Positions 20,550-29,598 of a DNA stretch of 64,000 bases are shown piece after piece (the stretch's first letter is position 1; every line of letters starts with the position of its first letter). Source of the DNA: Cellulomonas sp. 73-145. GTDB taxonomy: Bacteria; Actinomycetota; Actinomycetes; Actinomycetales; Cellulomonadaceae. Below the pieces are notes generated by a model. The model saw nothing but the letters and a program-made list of their open reading frames with translations. It made no database searches and was not told the DNA's origin. The stretch lies in assembly GCA_001898185.1 (NCBI GenBank), contig MKTI01000009.1, forward strand, positions 62,001-126,000. Reading direction: 5' to 3'. Position numbers and translations under genes: made by a program.

Positions 20550-22519
20550 GCAGGAGCAGGGGCCTGAGGCGTGCCGCGGCGGCCGCGCTGACGGGAGTCG
20601 GGCTCGTCGCCGCCGTCACCGGGGGCCTCGTCGCGAGCGCCCGGCCTGCCACAGCAGCGCCGCACGCGGCGGTGACCACGGGGCTGGCCACCACGGCGCC
20701 GACGGGAATCCAGACCGCCTCCACGGGGCTCTCGCACAGGCCCGGGGACATGACCGCCGGCCGGGAGGTGACGCGGTACGACGTCCGGGCGGACGTCGGC
20801 GCGGACGGTCGCACCCGGGTGACCATCGACCTGGACTTCGACTTCGGCAACGATCCCGGGCACGGCCCGTACCTGACGCTGACGACGCGGCAGCGGTACG
20901 ACGACTCCCACGACCGCCTGTACCAGTACTCCGACATCACCGCGTCGAGCCCGACCGGGGCACCGGCCCACGTGAACAAGGAGAACGACCGGGACGCGAT
21001 CGTCCTGCGGATCGGCGACCCGAAGAACGGCGACGTGCAGGGCGTGCAGACCTACCGGATCGCCTACACGGTGGACGGTTGGGTGAACCCGGCGAACAGC
21101 CAGCACGCCGGTGACGAGCTGTACTGGAACGTGATCGGGTCTGGGTGGGTGGTGCCGATCTCGCACCTGTCGCTGGTGGTGACCGGGCCTGCGTCGGCGG
21201 TGGGCGCCGCCTGCTACGTCGGCAGCTACGGCAGCTCCGACCCGTGCACGTCGGCCGCGGTGCAGGGCACCGGCGGCCGGTTCACGCAGGACGTGGTGGA
21301 CGTCGGCCAGCAGTGGTCGGTGGTGACCGGGTGGCCGGCCGGCACGTTCCGTTCCCAGCCGATCCTGGGGCCGCGGTACGACCCGACCGCAGCCCTCGAA
21401 CCGTTCAGCGTGGCCGGCGGAGCTGCGCTGGTGGTGCTGGTGCTCGGTGCCGTGGTGGTGGTGCGGCGCGTGCTGCGGACGGGCCGGGACCAGGCGTACC
21501 TCGGGCTGACGCCGGGGCTGCGGCCGGCGTCCGGCCAGCAGGTGGCGACCGGGCTGCGGGGCAGGCAGGCCGTCGCGGTGCAGTTCACACCGCCGGAGGG
21601 CACCGGCCCCGGCGCGGTCGGGACCCTCGTGGACGAGCGGGCGAACGCGGTGGACGTCACCGCGACGCTGGTGGACCTCGCCGTCCGCGGCTACCTGCGC
21701 ATCGAGGAGGTGCCGCGCCGCGACCCGAACAAGAAGCCGAAGGACTGGACGCTGGTGCAGCTGCGTGATGCGGGCCCCGAGCTGCTGCCGTTCGAGACCG
21801 CGCTGCTCGGCTCCGTGTTCGCCGGCCGCCGGCAGGTCCGGCTGTCGGAGCTGCGCACGACGTTCGCCGCGTCGATGGCGGCGGTGCAGAGCAGCCTCTA
21901 CCAGCACGTCACGGAGCGCGGCTGGTTCCGCAGCGACCCGCAGGCGGTGCGGAACCGGTGGCGGGTGGGCGGCGGGCTGCTGTCGGCGGGCGGCATCATA
22001 GCGCTGGTCGCGCCGCTTACCGCGCGGGTCCAGGTGCGGGGCGTCTCGCTGATCGGCGTCGCGATCCTGCTGGTCGGCCTCCTGACGCTGGTGCTGGCGC
22101 GACGTGCGCCGGCGCGGACCGCGGACGGGACGGCCGTGCTGGCGCAGGCGCTCGGCTTCCGGCAGTACCTGGCCACGGCCGAGGCGAACCAGATCCGGTT
22201 CGAGGAGGGCCAGGACATCTTCAGCCGGTACCTGCCCTACGCCATCGTGTTCGGGCTGGCCGACCGCTGGGCCCGGGTGTTCGCCGAGCTGGCGGCCCGC
22301 GGCCGAGCGGTCCCGCAGCCGACCTGGTACACGGGGTACTACAACGTCGGCGCCGGCATGTTCTGGGCGCAGAGCTTCGCGGGGGCGATGGACCGGTTCT
22401 CGACGATCGCGACGCAGTCGCTGTCCGCGCCGACGCCGGGGTCGTCCGGCGGGTCCGGGTTCGGTGGCGGCGGGTTCTCCGGCGGGGGCGTCGGCGGCGG
22501 GGGCGGCGGGGGCTGGTAG
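20546..22519 (+). CDS. DUF2207 domain membrane protein
   Basis: The 657-residue protein has an N-terminal signal sequence ([21 protein letters not shown]), a large extracellular DUF2207 domain at about 70-285, a membrane helix ([22 protein letters not shown]), a cytoplasmic region, two more helices (about 475-520) and a low-complexity C terminus rich in Gly and Ser ending in W ([15 protein letters not shown]). This glycine tail is typical of the family. The function is unknown. GTG at 20546 overlaps the smpB stop (GTGA). Confidence 0.85.
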   Translation: MSRSRGLRRAAAAALTGVGLVAAVTGGLVASARPATAAPHAAVTTGLATTAPTGIQTASTGLSHRPGDMTAGREVTRYDVRADVGADGRTRVTIDLDFDFGNDPGHGPYLTLTTRQRYDDSHDRLYQYSDITASSPTGAPAHVNKENDRDAIVLRIGDPKNGDVQGVQTYRIAYTVDGWVNPANSQHAGDELYWNVIGSGWVVPISHLSLVVTGPASAVGAACYVGSYGSSDPCTSAAVQGTGGRFTQDVVDVGQQWSVVTGWPAGTFRSQPILGPRYDPTAALEPFSVAGGAALVVLVLGAVVVVRRVLRTGRDQAYLGLTPGLRPASGQQVATGLRGRQAVAVQFTPPEGTGPGAVGTLVDERANAVDVTATLVDLAVRGYLRIEEVPRRDPNKKPKDWTLVQLRDAGPELLPFETALLGSVFAGRRQVRLSELRTTFAASMAAVQSSLYQHVTERGWFRSDPQAVRNRWRVGGGLLSAGGIIALVAPLTARVQVRGVSLIGVAILLVGLLTLVLARRAPARTADGTAVLAQALGFRQYLATAEANQIRFEEGQDIFSRYLPYAIVFGLADRWARVFAELAARGRAVPQPTWYTGYYNVGAGMFWAQSFAGAMDRFSTIATQSLSAPTPGSSGGSGFGGGGFSGGGVGGGGGGGW

Positions 22520-22593
22520 GTCCGCTCCGCCGGGTGCGGGGGAGCGCCGCCCCAGCGCTGGTCCGTGTCGGTGGGCTCGGGGACACTGGCGCG

Positions 22594-23649
22594 ATGGACC
22601 TGCCGGTGATGCCGCCGATCGACCCGATGCTGGCCAAGGTCTCGCCGTCGATCCCACCCGGGCTGCTGTACGAGCCGAAGTGGGACGGCTTCCGCTCGAT
22701 CGTGTTCCGGGACGGCGACGCGGTGGAGATCGGCTCGCGCAACACCAAGCCGATGCAGCGGTACTTCCCCGAGGTGGTCGCCGGGATCCTGGCGCAGCTG
22801 CCGGAGCGGGTGGTGGTCGACGGAGAGATCGTCGTCCCCTCGACCCGGCACACCGGCCTCGACTTCGAGGCCCTGCTGCAGCGCGTGCACCCCGCTGAGT
22901 CCCGCGTGCGGCTGCTCGCAGCGGAGACCCCCGCACGGCTGGTGCTGTTCGACGTGCTCGCGGTGGGGGACGACGACCTGCGGGAGCGGCCGTTCGCCGA
23001 GCGTCGTGCTGTCCTCGAGACGCTGGTCGGGCCGGGCGAGGTGGTGTCCGTCACGCCGCAGACCGACGACCTCACGCAGGCCCAGCGGTGGTTCGAGCAG
23101 TTCGAGGGCGCCGGGCTGGACGGCGTGGTGGCCAAGGACGCCGCCGGCACCTACCAACCGGCCAAGCGCACGATGACCAAGATCAAGCACGAGCGGACGG
23201 CCGACTGCGTGGTGGCCGGGTACCGGCTGCACACGTCCGGCACGGACGCCGTCGGGTCGCTGCTGCTGGGGCTGTACCGGCCGGACGGGGTGCTGGCGTC
23301 GGTCGGCGTGGTCGGCGCGTTCTCGATGGCGCGTCGACGGGAGCTGCTCACCGAGCTCGCACCCCTGGTCACCACCCTCGAGGACCACCCGTGGGGGGCG
23401 ATGGCGACGGGTCGCACGCCGCGGGAGGCCGAGCACAGCCGGTGGGCGCGGGACCGTGACCTCTCGTTCGTCCCGCTGCGTCCGGAGCGGGTGGTCGAGG
23501 TGGCGTACGACCACCTGGAGGGCGACCGGTTCCGGCACACCGCGCAGTTCCGGCGGTGGCGGCCGGACCGTGACCCCTCCAGCTGCACCTATGCGCAGCT
23601 GGAGGAGCCGGTCACCTACGACCTGGCGGACGTGCTGGCCGGGCGCTGA
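22594..23649 (+). CDS. ATP-dependent DNA ligase, LigC-like
   Basis: The 351-residue stand-alone ligase joins DNA nicks with ATP. The adenylation lysine is Lys29 in motif I (EPKWDGF, KxDG). Further motifs are IGSRNTKPMQ, VVVDGEIVV, LDGVVAKD (motif IV) and KIKHERTADCVVAGY (motif V). A C-terminal OB domain ends in RFRHTAQFRRWRPD. There is no polymerase or nuclease domain as in LigD, and no Ku gene nearby. This resembles mycobacterial LigC, linked to excision-type repair. ATG at 22594. Confidence 0.92.
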   Translation: MDLPVMPPIDPMLAKVSPSIPPGLLYEPKWDGFRSIVFRDGDAVEIGSRNTKPMQRYFPEVVAGILAQLPERVVVDGEIVVPSTRHTGLDFEALLQRVHPAESRVRLLAAETPARLVLFDVLAVGDDDLRERPFAERRAVLETLVGPGEVVSVTPQTDDLTQAQRWFEQFEGAGLDGVVAKDAAGTYQPAKRTMTKIKHERTADCVVAGYRLHTSGTDAVGSLLLGLYRPDGVLASVGVVGAFSMARRRELLTELAPLVTTLEDHPWGAMATGRTPREAEHSRWARDRDLSFVPLRPERVVEVAYDHLEGDRFRHTAQFRRWRPDRDPSSCTYAQLEEPVTYDLADVLAGR

Positions 23650-23660
23650 CCCGGCTGCGG

Positions 23661-23696
23661 TGACCGCCGGCCTGGCCGGTGCGCGCCGGGCGGTCA
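23661..23696. terminator. Hairpin between convergent ligase and ABC permease genes
   Basis: TGACCGCC at 23661-23668 and GGCGGTCA at 23689-23696 pair perfectly, extended inward by further G/C pairs with one bulge. It lies between two convergent genes and probably terminates both. Confidence 0.6.
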
Positions 23697-23720
23697 AGGC
23701 CGCCGGTGCGGGCGCGACCG

Positions 23721-24512
23721 TCAGGCGCGTCGCCGCAGGGCGAACGCGGCGCCGGCGACGCAGACGACGCACCAGGTCAGCAGCACCGCGACCGACCGGC
23801 CGGGCACCGTGAACGACCCGGGCGCCAGGCCGGCCCGGACCGCCTCGGCCATCGGCTCGATCGGCAGCCAGTGATGGGCGTGCTGCAGCCAGACCGGCAT
23901 CCGGTCCGCCGGGAAGCTGACGGGCGAGAACAGCAGCACCACGAAGACGAGCACCTGCGACATCAGCTGCGCGATGGTGCCCGGCAGCAGCCACGCCATG
24001 GCGTAGCCGACCGCTGCGGCCGTCAGCGAGACCACGAGCGCCGTCGGCAGCAGCCACCAGCTCGGTGCGAGGTGCACGTGGAAACGCAGCACCCCGGCGA
24101 GCACGCCGAGCACCACGCCGGGCAGCGCGATCAGCGTCCACACCAGCAGGTCCGCCGCCAGGAACAGCTCGCGCGGAACCGGGAGCGTGCGCATCCAGTC
24201 GGCGCTACCCTCCGTGCGGGACTGCACCACCAGCTGGGGCGTCATCACCAGCCCGACCATGACCAGCGAGACGGTCGGCGCACCGGTGGCCAGGTACAAC
24301 GCCTCAGCGGGTGCCGGCTGGCCGACGAGCAGCCCGTAGCCGATCACCGTCGCGACAGACAGCAGGATCTGCACCAGTACCAGCAGGGGGAGCGCGGAGG
24401 CCATCCGGCGGGCCTGCCAGCGCAGCAGCAGGGGCAGCTGCCGCAGTGCCGAGACGCGAGGCGTCGTCAGTGCGGTCGACAAGGTGGCGGGTGCCGCGGT
24501 CGTCGTCGTCAT
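23721..24512 (-). CDS. ABC-2 type transporter permease
   Basis: The 263-residue membrane protein has six hydrophobic segments (including LPLLVLVQILLSVATVIGYGLLV, TVSLVMVGLVMTP and AVLLTWCVVCVAGAAFAL) and matches ABC-2 permeases. The segment VVLLFSPVSFPADRMPVWLQHAHHWLPIEPMAEAVRA is typical of drug or lipid exporter permeases. The ATG at 24512 overlaps the stop of the upstream ATPase gene (ATGA), so both form one exporter. The substrate is unknown. Confidence 0.87.
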   Translation of the reverse strand: MTTTTAAPATLSTALTTPRVSALRQLPLLLRWQARRMASALPLLVLVQILLSVATVIGYGLLVGQPAPAEALYLATGAPTVSLVMVGLVMTPQLVVQSRTEGSADWMRTLPVPRELFLAADLLVWTLIALPGVVLGVLAGVLRFHVHLAPSWWLLPTALVVSLTAAAVGYAMAWLLPGTIAQLMSQVLVFVVLLFSPVSFPADRMPVWLQHAHHWLPIEPMAEAVRAGLAPGSFTVPGRSVAVLLTWCVVCVAGAAFALRRRA

Positions 24513-25501
24513 GCCGCCACCTCCGTCGCCTCGTCGGCGGCACCCGCGGCGGACGCGGCGGCCCCGTCGCCGGAGCCCTCTCCCACCAGCTCCACGTAGA
24601 CGTCCTCCAGCGAGGCCGGTGCCAGGGCGTACCGCTCGAGACGTCCGGCGGCGAGCTCGTCGGACGCCCACTGGACGGCCGCGGCGGCGTGCGCCGCCGG
24701 GACGGCCGCGGTGGCGCGCAGACGTCCGCGGTCCACCAGCACGAGCCCGTCCGGCGTCATCGGGTGCCGGCCCGGTGCGAGGTCCAGCTCCAGGGTCAGG
24801 GTGCCGCCGCGGCGGGCGGTGATGGCCGCCGGCGTCTCGTCGGCGAGAACCCGTCCCTGGTCCAGCACCACCAGCCGGTCGACCACGCGCTCTGCCTCCC
24901 GGACGTTGTGGGTGACCAGCAGCACGCCGGACCCCTCGTCGGCCAGCCGCCGGATCTGGGCCCAGAGCAGGCGGCGCCGGACGGGGTCGACGTCGTTGGT
25001 CGGCTCGTCGAGCACCACGAGGCGACCGGGCGCCACGGCCGTCATGGCGAACGCCGTCAGCCGCGCCACGCCTCCGGACACCTTCTCGGCCGGCGTGCGT
25101 GCCCACGGCATCAGGTCCAGGGACTCGAGCAGCTCGGACGTGCGGTGCCGGGCGACGGCGGGCCGGGCGCCGCGGATGCGGCCGACCAGCTCGACCGCGC
25201 GGGCCGGGGTCAGCCCCGTGATGGGCACGTTGGCCTGCGCCTGGACGCTGACCAGCCGTCGCGCGAGGTCCGGCCGGGCCACCGCGTCGGCACCGCACAC
25301 CCGCACGGTGCCGGAGTCGGGCCGGGTGAGCCCGACGACCTGGTTGACGAGCGTCGTCTTGCCGGCGCCGTTGTGGCCCAGGAGGCCGACCACCTGGCCC
25401 GGCGCGACGCGGAGGTCCACCCCGGCGTTCGCCTGCACCACGTGCCCCCTCCGCACGAACCGCTTGCGCAGCCCGTGCACCTCCAACACCGCGTCCATCA
25501 C
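24509..25501 (-). CDS. ABC transporter ATP-binding protein
   Basis: The 330-residue ATPase has Walker A (LGHNGAGKTTLVN), the Q-loop (VSVQAQANV), a slightly atypical signature (KVSGGVARLTAFAMT in place of LSGGQ), Walker B (RLVVLDEPTNDVDP) and the H-loop (VTHNVREAE). The C-terminal 100 residues are a DrrA-like extension ending in an Ala/Gly-rich tail. It is the first gene of a two-gene exporter operon. It is divergent from a TetR gene and is probably repressed through the operator at 25544-25557. Confidence 0.9.
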   Translation of the reverse strand: MMDAVLEVHGLRKRFVRRGHVVQANAGVDLRVAPGQVVGLLGHNGAGKTTLVNQVVGLTRPDSGTVRVCGADAVARPDLARRLVSVQAQANVPITGLTPARAVELVGRIRGARPAVARHRTSELLESLDLMPWARTPAEKVSGGVARLTAFAMTAVAPGRLVVLDEPTNDVDPVRRRLLWAQIRRLADEGSGVLLVTHNVREAERVVDRLVVLDQGRVLADETPAAITARRGGTLTLELDLAPGRHPMTPDGLVLVDRGRLRATAAVPAAHAAAAVQWASDELAAGRLERYALAPASLEDVYVELVGEGSGDGAAASAAGAADEATEVAA

Positions 25502-25543
25502 GCCTCCTTAGATACCGATCTGCTTCGCGTCGGAACGTAGCAG

Positions 25544-25557
25544 ATACCGAACGGTAT
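25544..25557. promoter_or_regulatory. Putative TetR operator
   Basis: ATACCG and CGGTAT (25544-25549 and 25552-25557) form a perfect 6-bp inverted repeat with a 2-base centre. A further half-site GATACCGATC is at 25511-25520. It lies between the divergent ABC exporter operon and the TetR gene. Confidence 0.65.
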
Positions 25558-25593
25558 GGAACAGAGATTCCGGACGGGATGTACTCTGCGTGC

Positions 25594-26382
25594 ATGGCGC
25601 GCTCACGGGACCCGCGGGACTGGGACGACGACGAGACGGTGAGCGCGGCCTCGCGCGCCCTCGTCGATGCCGCGGCCGTGCTGACCCGCGCGATGAGCCT
25701 CGGCGCCGCCGCTGCGGGGGAGCAGGTCAGCGACACGCTCTCCCGAACGCTGAAGGACGCCTCCCGCGAGCTGGCGGAGGCGTCCGCACAGCTGGGGCGC
25801 CACGCGGGTGAGCGTCGGCGCCGCGCGAAGGTGGAGCGGACCCGTGCCGACCTGCTGGCCGCCGCGCGCCGGGTGTTCGCCGCCAAGGGCTACGAGGGTG
25901 CCGCGGTGGGGGACATCGCCGCGGAGGCGGGCTACACCAAGGGGGCGCTGTACTCGAACTTCGAGTCGAAGGAGGCGATCTTCCTCGAGATCGCCCGCGA
26001 GCTCACGGAGCAGGAGGCGGTGGAGACGTCGGGCTGGACGCCGGCGGACCTGCGGCGCCACCTCGCGGTGCGGGTGCCCGACGACGACCTGCTGACCCGC
26101 ATGCTGCTGACCCTGGAGCTGTACACCTACGCCGTGCGGCACCCGGAGGCGCAGACCGAGCTGGCCCCGCTGGCGCGTGGGTCGATGGACGTGCTGGCGC
26201 GGTTGGTGCACACCGCGCGGACCGGCGCACCGGGCGAACCGACCCGCGGAGACCGGGACACCGCTCTGGGACTGGCCGCCGTGCACCTGCTCGCGGTGGT
26301 GGCAGGGCCGCTGCTGGGTGATGCTGACGAGGTGGCCGGTGCCGCCGACCGGCTGGTGCAGCGGCTGCTCGCCGAGGGCTGA
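25594..26382 (+). CDS. TetR/AcrR family regulator with long N-terminal extension
   Basis: The 262-residue regulator carries a TetR helix-turn-helix at about 83-130 (RADLLAAARRVFAAKGYEGAAVGDIAAEAGYTKGALYSNFESKEAIFLEI). The 75 residues before it are acidic, then Ala/Ser-rich helical, which is unusual because TetR DNA-binding domains normally sit at the N terminus. The ATG at 25594 has no ribosome-binding site but lies 7 bases after a TACTCT -10-like element, suggesting a leaderless mRNA. An ATG at 25579 is also possible. It probably controls the divergent ABC exporter. Confidence 0.88.
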   Translation: MARSRDPRDWDDDETVSAASRALVDAAAVLTRAMSLGAAAAGEQVSDTLSRTLKDASRELAEASAQLGRHAGERRRRAKVERTRADLLAAARRVFAAKGYEGAAVGDIAAEAGYTKGALYSNFESKEAIFLEIARELTEQEAVETSGWTPADLRRHLAVRVPDDDLLTRMLLTLELYTYAVRHPEAQTELAPLARGSMDVLARLVHTARTGAPGEPTRGDRDTALGLAAVHLLAVVAGPLLGDADEVAGAADRLVQRLLAEG

Positions 26383-26544
26383 GGGCACGGTCCGGGGTCC
26401 ACCAGTACTCCGATCCAGGTGCTTCCCAGGTTGGGTCGCCGGTGCACAGGAAGCCCACATCGGTCGTCCAGCGCTCTTCCGGACTGCCGAGGTCTGATGG
26501 TCACCGTCGACGTCACGGTGACGGCGGCGGGGGAGGTGGACGGG

Positions 26545-28026
26545 ATGTCCGAGCAGGAACCGCAGCAGGTGGGTGCAGGGGACGACGCCGTGCAGGCGCA
26601 GCCGGCCGGTGGACCGGTCGCGGAGCCGGTGGTGCAGCCGATCGCCGCGCCGCCCGCTGCCACGCCCCCGGTCGACGACGACGCGGTGCACGGCGAGCCC
26701 GTGCCGCCGGTCGTCCGCGACCCGTACGCCGTCCCGGCCGACGGTGGCTACCCGGTGGCCCCTGCGGTCGGGGACGTGCCGCTCGCGGTCGACCCGCGGC
26801 GGCGCACGCGTCGTCGTCGGGCGATCGTCGGGAGCTCCGCCGCCGCCGTGATCGCCGCCGCCCTCGTCGTCGGCGCAGCCGTGCACCCCGGCGCCGCTCC
26901 GACCGGCACCGCGGCGACCGCGACCGACGAGCGTGCCCCGTGGAGCTGGTCGCACGACGGGTACGGCCACTCCGGACGCGGCGGGTTCGTCCCGAGCGCC
27001 CCCGGCTCCTCGTCGGACGGCGGGTCGTCCGACGGGTCGGGCGTGGCGCCGTCGGACGGCACCACCACCTCGGGTGCCACGACCGCGACCGCCACGCAGC
27101 AGGTGGGCGTGGTGACGATCACCAGCCAGCTGGGCTACGAGAACGCGACCTCTGCCGGCACCGGCATGATCCTCACGGCCGACGGCGTGGTGCTGACCAA
27201 CAACCACGTGGTGGAGAACGCCACGGCGATCCGGGTGACCGTGGAGAGCACGGGCACGAGCTACACGGCGACGGTGCTCGGCACCGACAAGAAGGCCGAC
27301 GTGGCCGTGCTCAAGCTGCAGGGCGCCAGCGGCCTCACGCCGGTCACCCTCGACACCGCGGGCGTGACCAGCGGCGAGGCGGTGACGGCGATCGGCAACG
27401 CGGAGGGCACGGGCACGCTGGTGGCCGCGGCCGGCTCTGTCACGGCGACCGACCAGACGATGACGGCGTCGACCGACTCCGCCACGGCCGAGACGCTGTC
27501 CGGGCTGATCGAGTTCTCCGCCTCAGTGGTCAGCGGCGACTCGGGCGGTCCCGTGCTCGACTCGAACGGCCAGGTGGTCGGCATCACCACGGCCGCCTCG
27601 AGCGGCCCCGGCTCGACCGTCGCCTACGCGATCGACATCCAGGACGCGACGGCGATCGCCAAGCAGATCGAGGCAGGCCAGGGCTCGTCCGACGTCGTGA
27701 TCGGATACCCGGCGTTCCTCGGCGTGTCCATCGGCTCGTCGGCGCAGACGCGCGGCGTGCCGGGCGACACCACCGGAGCGACCGGCACGACGAGCGGCGC
27801 GACCATCGCCGGCGTGATCACCGGGACGCCGGCCGCCGACGCCGGGCTGGTGGCCGGCGACACCATCACCAAGGTCGGCGGCACCGCCATCACCTCGTCC
27901 GACCAGCTGTCCACCGTCCTGGCCGGCCACAAGCCGGGCGACAAGGTGACCATCACCTGGACCTCCGCCAGCACGGGCGCCAGCCACACGGCCACCGTGA
28001 CGCTGGCGACGGGTCCGGTCGCCTGA
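26545..28026 (+). CDS. Membrane-anchored HtrA-like serine protease with PDZ domain
   Basis: The 493-residue protein has a Pro/Val-rich cytoplasmic N terminus, one membrane helix (AIVGSSAAAVIAAALVVGAAV), a Gly/Ser/Thr linker and a trypsin-like domain. The triad is visible: His221 (TNNHVVENA), Asp252 (KKADVAVLKL) and Ser333 (SGDSGGPVLD). A C-terminal PDZ domain follows (ATIAGVITGTPAADAGLVAGDTITKVGGTAI). Such proteases handle misfolded proteins or process substrates outside the membrane. The ATG at 26545 follows GGGGGAGGTGGACGGG. A strong terminator separates it from ssrA. Confidence 0.93.
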   Translation: MSEQEPQQVGAGDDAVQAQPAGGPVAEPVVQPIAAPPAATPPVDDDAVHGEPVPPVVRDPYAVPADGGYPVAPAVGDVPLAVDPRRRTRRRRAIVGSSAAAVIAAALVVGAAVHPGAAPTGTAATATDERAPWSWSHDGYGHSGRGGFVPSAPGSSSDGGSSDGSGVAPSDGTTTSGATTATATQQVGVVTITSQLGYENATSAGTGMILTADGVVLTNNHVVENATAIRVTVESTGTSYTATVLGTDKKADVAVLKLQGASGLTPVTLDTAGVTSGEAVTAIGNAEGTGTLVAAAGSVTATDQTMTASTDSATAETLSGLIEFSASVVSGDSGGPVLDSNGQVVGITTAASSGPGSTVAYAIDIQDATAIAKQIEAGQGSSDVVIGYPAFLGVSIGSSAQTRGVPGDTTGATGTTSGATIAGVITGTPAADAGLVAGDTITKVGGTAITSSDQLSTVLAGHKPGDKVTITWTSASTGASHTATVTLATGPVA

Positions 28027-28044
28027 CCGGGCCGGCAGCCGGGC

Positions 28045-28083
28045 GCCGGGCGGGCCCGCGGGAATGAGCGGGACCCGCCCGGC
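28045..28083 (+). terminator. Terminator of the HtrA-like gene
   Basis: GCCGGGCGGGCCCGC at 28045-28059 pairs with GCGGGACCCGCCCGGC at 28068-28083 over 15 base pairs with one bulged A, followed by GTTCTCC. It begins 18 bases after the stop codon. Confidence 0.85.
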
Positions 28084-28137
28084 GTTCTCCAGTACGATCG
28101 ACCAGCCGCCCGCGGGCGGCGCTTGACAACTCAACAT

Positions 28138-28504
28138 GGGGGTGATCGGTTTCGACGGTGGTCGCCGATCCAGGGGAAGCGGGCCGAGGACGCACGGTTA
28201 TCTCGTTAACGATCCGCGCAAACCCATAGGTGCCAATACATCGCGCACCGACTTCGCCCTCGCCGCCTGAGCGAGCTGTGAAGTCCGTCAGCCCGAGCTA
28301 GCTTCCGACTCGGTTCCTGGCGTCATCTAGGGAGCCACTGCTCACAGCGTTCGTCAGTGACGTTGTGGGGACTTTCAGCTGACTGAGCCTGTCCACGACT
28401 TGTCTGCGTGATCGTGGGGGCTGAGAAAAGCGCAGCAGAATGCGCCCGGAGAAGCCCTGGTTCTGTGTCATCGGACGCGGGTTCGATTCCCGCCACCTCC
28501 ACCA
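28138..28504 (+). ncRNA. ssrA: Transfer-messenger RNA (tmRNA)
   Basis: The 5' end GGGGGTGATCGGTTTCGAC and the 3' end TTCGATTCCCGCC...CCACCTCCACCA give the tRNA-Ala-like half. The acceptor stem pairs GGGGGUG at 28138-28144 with CACCUCC at 28494-28500, with CCA encoded at 28502-28504. The tag reading frame runs 28232-28267 and encodes ANTSRTDFALAA, followed by TGA. It works with SmpB (20079-20549) to rescue stalled ribosomes. The likely promoter is a TACGAT -10 at 28093-28098, implying a short 5' leader removed by RNase P. The TTGACA at 28123 is too close to the mature 5' end to be its -35. The 3' end doubles as an integration site. Confidence 0.97.
28482..28502 (+). repeat. Left attachment-site repeat (attL), within the ssrA 3' end
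   Basis: This 21-bp stretch (starts TTCGATTCCC, ends CCTCCAC) covers the T-arm and acceptor stem of tmRNA. It recurs without mismatch at 31325-31345. Bases on either side differ, so the core is exactly 21 bp. Confidence 0.85.
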
Positions 28505-28513
28505 TGCTTGATC

Positions 28514-28530
28514 TGCGGGTTCGTCCCGCA
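28514..28530 (+). terminator. Hairpin just inside the island, possible substitute ssrA terminator
   Basis: TGCGGG at 28514-28519 and CCCGCA at 28525-28530 form a 6-bp stem with a TTCGT loop, 10 bases after the tmRNA CCA end. It may replace the native terminator displaced by the island. The stem is short. Confidence 0.35.
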
Positions 28531-28602
28531 CGACGCTGATTTCGTTGACACGGGCCCCGGCTTTGTTGAGACGGATGGTCGTGCGGGCGGACTCTCACGC
28601 CC

Positions 28603-28935
28603 ATGGCGTCCCTTCGTGAGCGTCGTCGTGCCGACGGCAGCACCGCCTATGCGGTGCTCTGGCGCGACCCTCGAACCGGGCGTCAATCCTCCATGACCTA
28701 CGCCTCGCGCAACGAGGCGCGGGTGGCGATGGAGCTGCTCGAGGCGGCCCACGGACACGCGAAGGTCGCGGCAGAGATTGCCGCGTCCATTTCTTTGCCC
28801 CCGCAATCCGGCGCCGCCGCCGCCGCAAATACGTCGTCGTCCTTGGGTGGCGTTCATTCCCTGCCGGCCGCCGTTGCGGTCGCGCCCACCGGCGGCCCGA
28901 CGATCGCAGCCCTCGTCCGGGAGCACACAGGCGGC
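28603..28935 (+). pseudogene. Tyrosine integrase, N-terminal fragment
   Basis: The frame opens with MASLRERRRADGSTAYAVLW, then RDPRTGRQSSMTYASRNEAR and, after an Ala-rich stretch, GPTIAALVREHTG. This is the N-terminal arm-binding region and the beginning of the core-binding domain of actinophage/ICE tyrosine integrases. Family members are about 400 residues; here homology stops near residue 110. The frame then runs out at 29010 within the 3' end of an opposite-strand gene. No Arg...HxxR...Tyr catalytic residues remain. The position 100 bases from attL fits an element integrase destroyed by deletion. Confidence 0.75.
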
Positions 28936-28938
28936 GGG

Positions 28939-29457
28939 TCAGGATCGAGCCTGCTCGCGCTGCGCGTCGGTCAGCCACTGACGGATGAGCGCGGTGTCGC
29001 TGTCGGCTGATCGGCCAGCGACGGTGATGCCGATGAGGTAAATGACCGGGAAGGCCACTGCGGGCAGCAGGGACCCCGCCGTGGTGTGACCGGCCTCGAA
29101 GCTGCCGAGGACGGTGGCGACCACGACGAGCAGCAGCAGAAGTGTCATGAGTCGGGCGAGCGGGTGCCATCCAAGGCTTCCCTCGAGCCGGCAGCCGGTC
29201 CCGTTCGGGACTAGGCGTCCGCGCAGGATGAATTCCCATGAGTTGCGGACCCGCGGGCGGGTGCACGTGACGGCCAGGCGGCCGTTCTGCACCGCGCCGG
29301 TGAGAACACGGTCCTGTGTGGTGCGTAGCCCGCGGAGTTCACGCCGTGGGACCACACCGGCGGCCAGGATCGCCACGGTGGCGTCCACTGAGGTCGGGAA
29401 GGTTAGGTCGATCTGCTCGGGCCACCAGCCACGGAAGAGGTGCACGGAGTGCATCAT
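28939..29457 (-). CDS. Hypothetical membrane protein of the ssrA island
   Basis: The 172-residue protein is not recognised. Residues 1-100 form a soluble domain with beta-strand character (VDATVAILAAGVVPRRELRGL, GRLAVTCTRPRVRNSWEFILRGRLVPN). Two hydrophobic helices follow (ARLMTLLLLLVVVATVLGSF and SLLPAVAFPVIYLIGITVAG), then a short charged tail. ATG codons at 29457 and 29454 are both possible. It lies 141 bases downstream of the HIRAN protein gene on the same strand and may be co-transcribed. Its 3' end abuts the truncated integrase, marking a probable deletion junction. Confidence 0.6.
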   Translation of the reverse strand: MMHSVHLFRGWWPEQIDLTFPTSVDATVAILAAGVVPRRELRGLRTTQDRVLTGAVQNGRLAVTCTRPRVRNSWEFILRGRLVPNGTGCRLEGSLGWHPLARLMTLLLLLVVVATVLGSFEAGHTTAGSLLPAVAFPVIYLIGITVAGRSADSDTALIRQWLTDAQREQARS

Positions 29458-29598
29458 GCCGTGATCTAGCGGGCTGTACGGCAGGAATGCGAAGCGAGGC
29501 GGTCGACCAGCTCAGTGAGGCGGATCGGCAAGACCGAAATGGGCCCATGTGTCCGCGGGACAGGTCTAGCGCGGCATCCCTTCGTTACCCCTTCTCCG

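Noticed and set aside
22440..22516. Glycine-rich low-complexity repeat as a possible regulatory repeat
   Set aside because: It encodes the Gly/Ser tail typical of DUF2207 proteins and needs no other explanation.
28123..28128. TTGACA as the ssrA promoter -35 box
   Set aside because: It lies only 10-15 bases before the mature tmRNA 5' end, too close to act as its -35. TACGAT at 28093 is a better -10 candidate.
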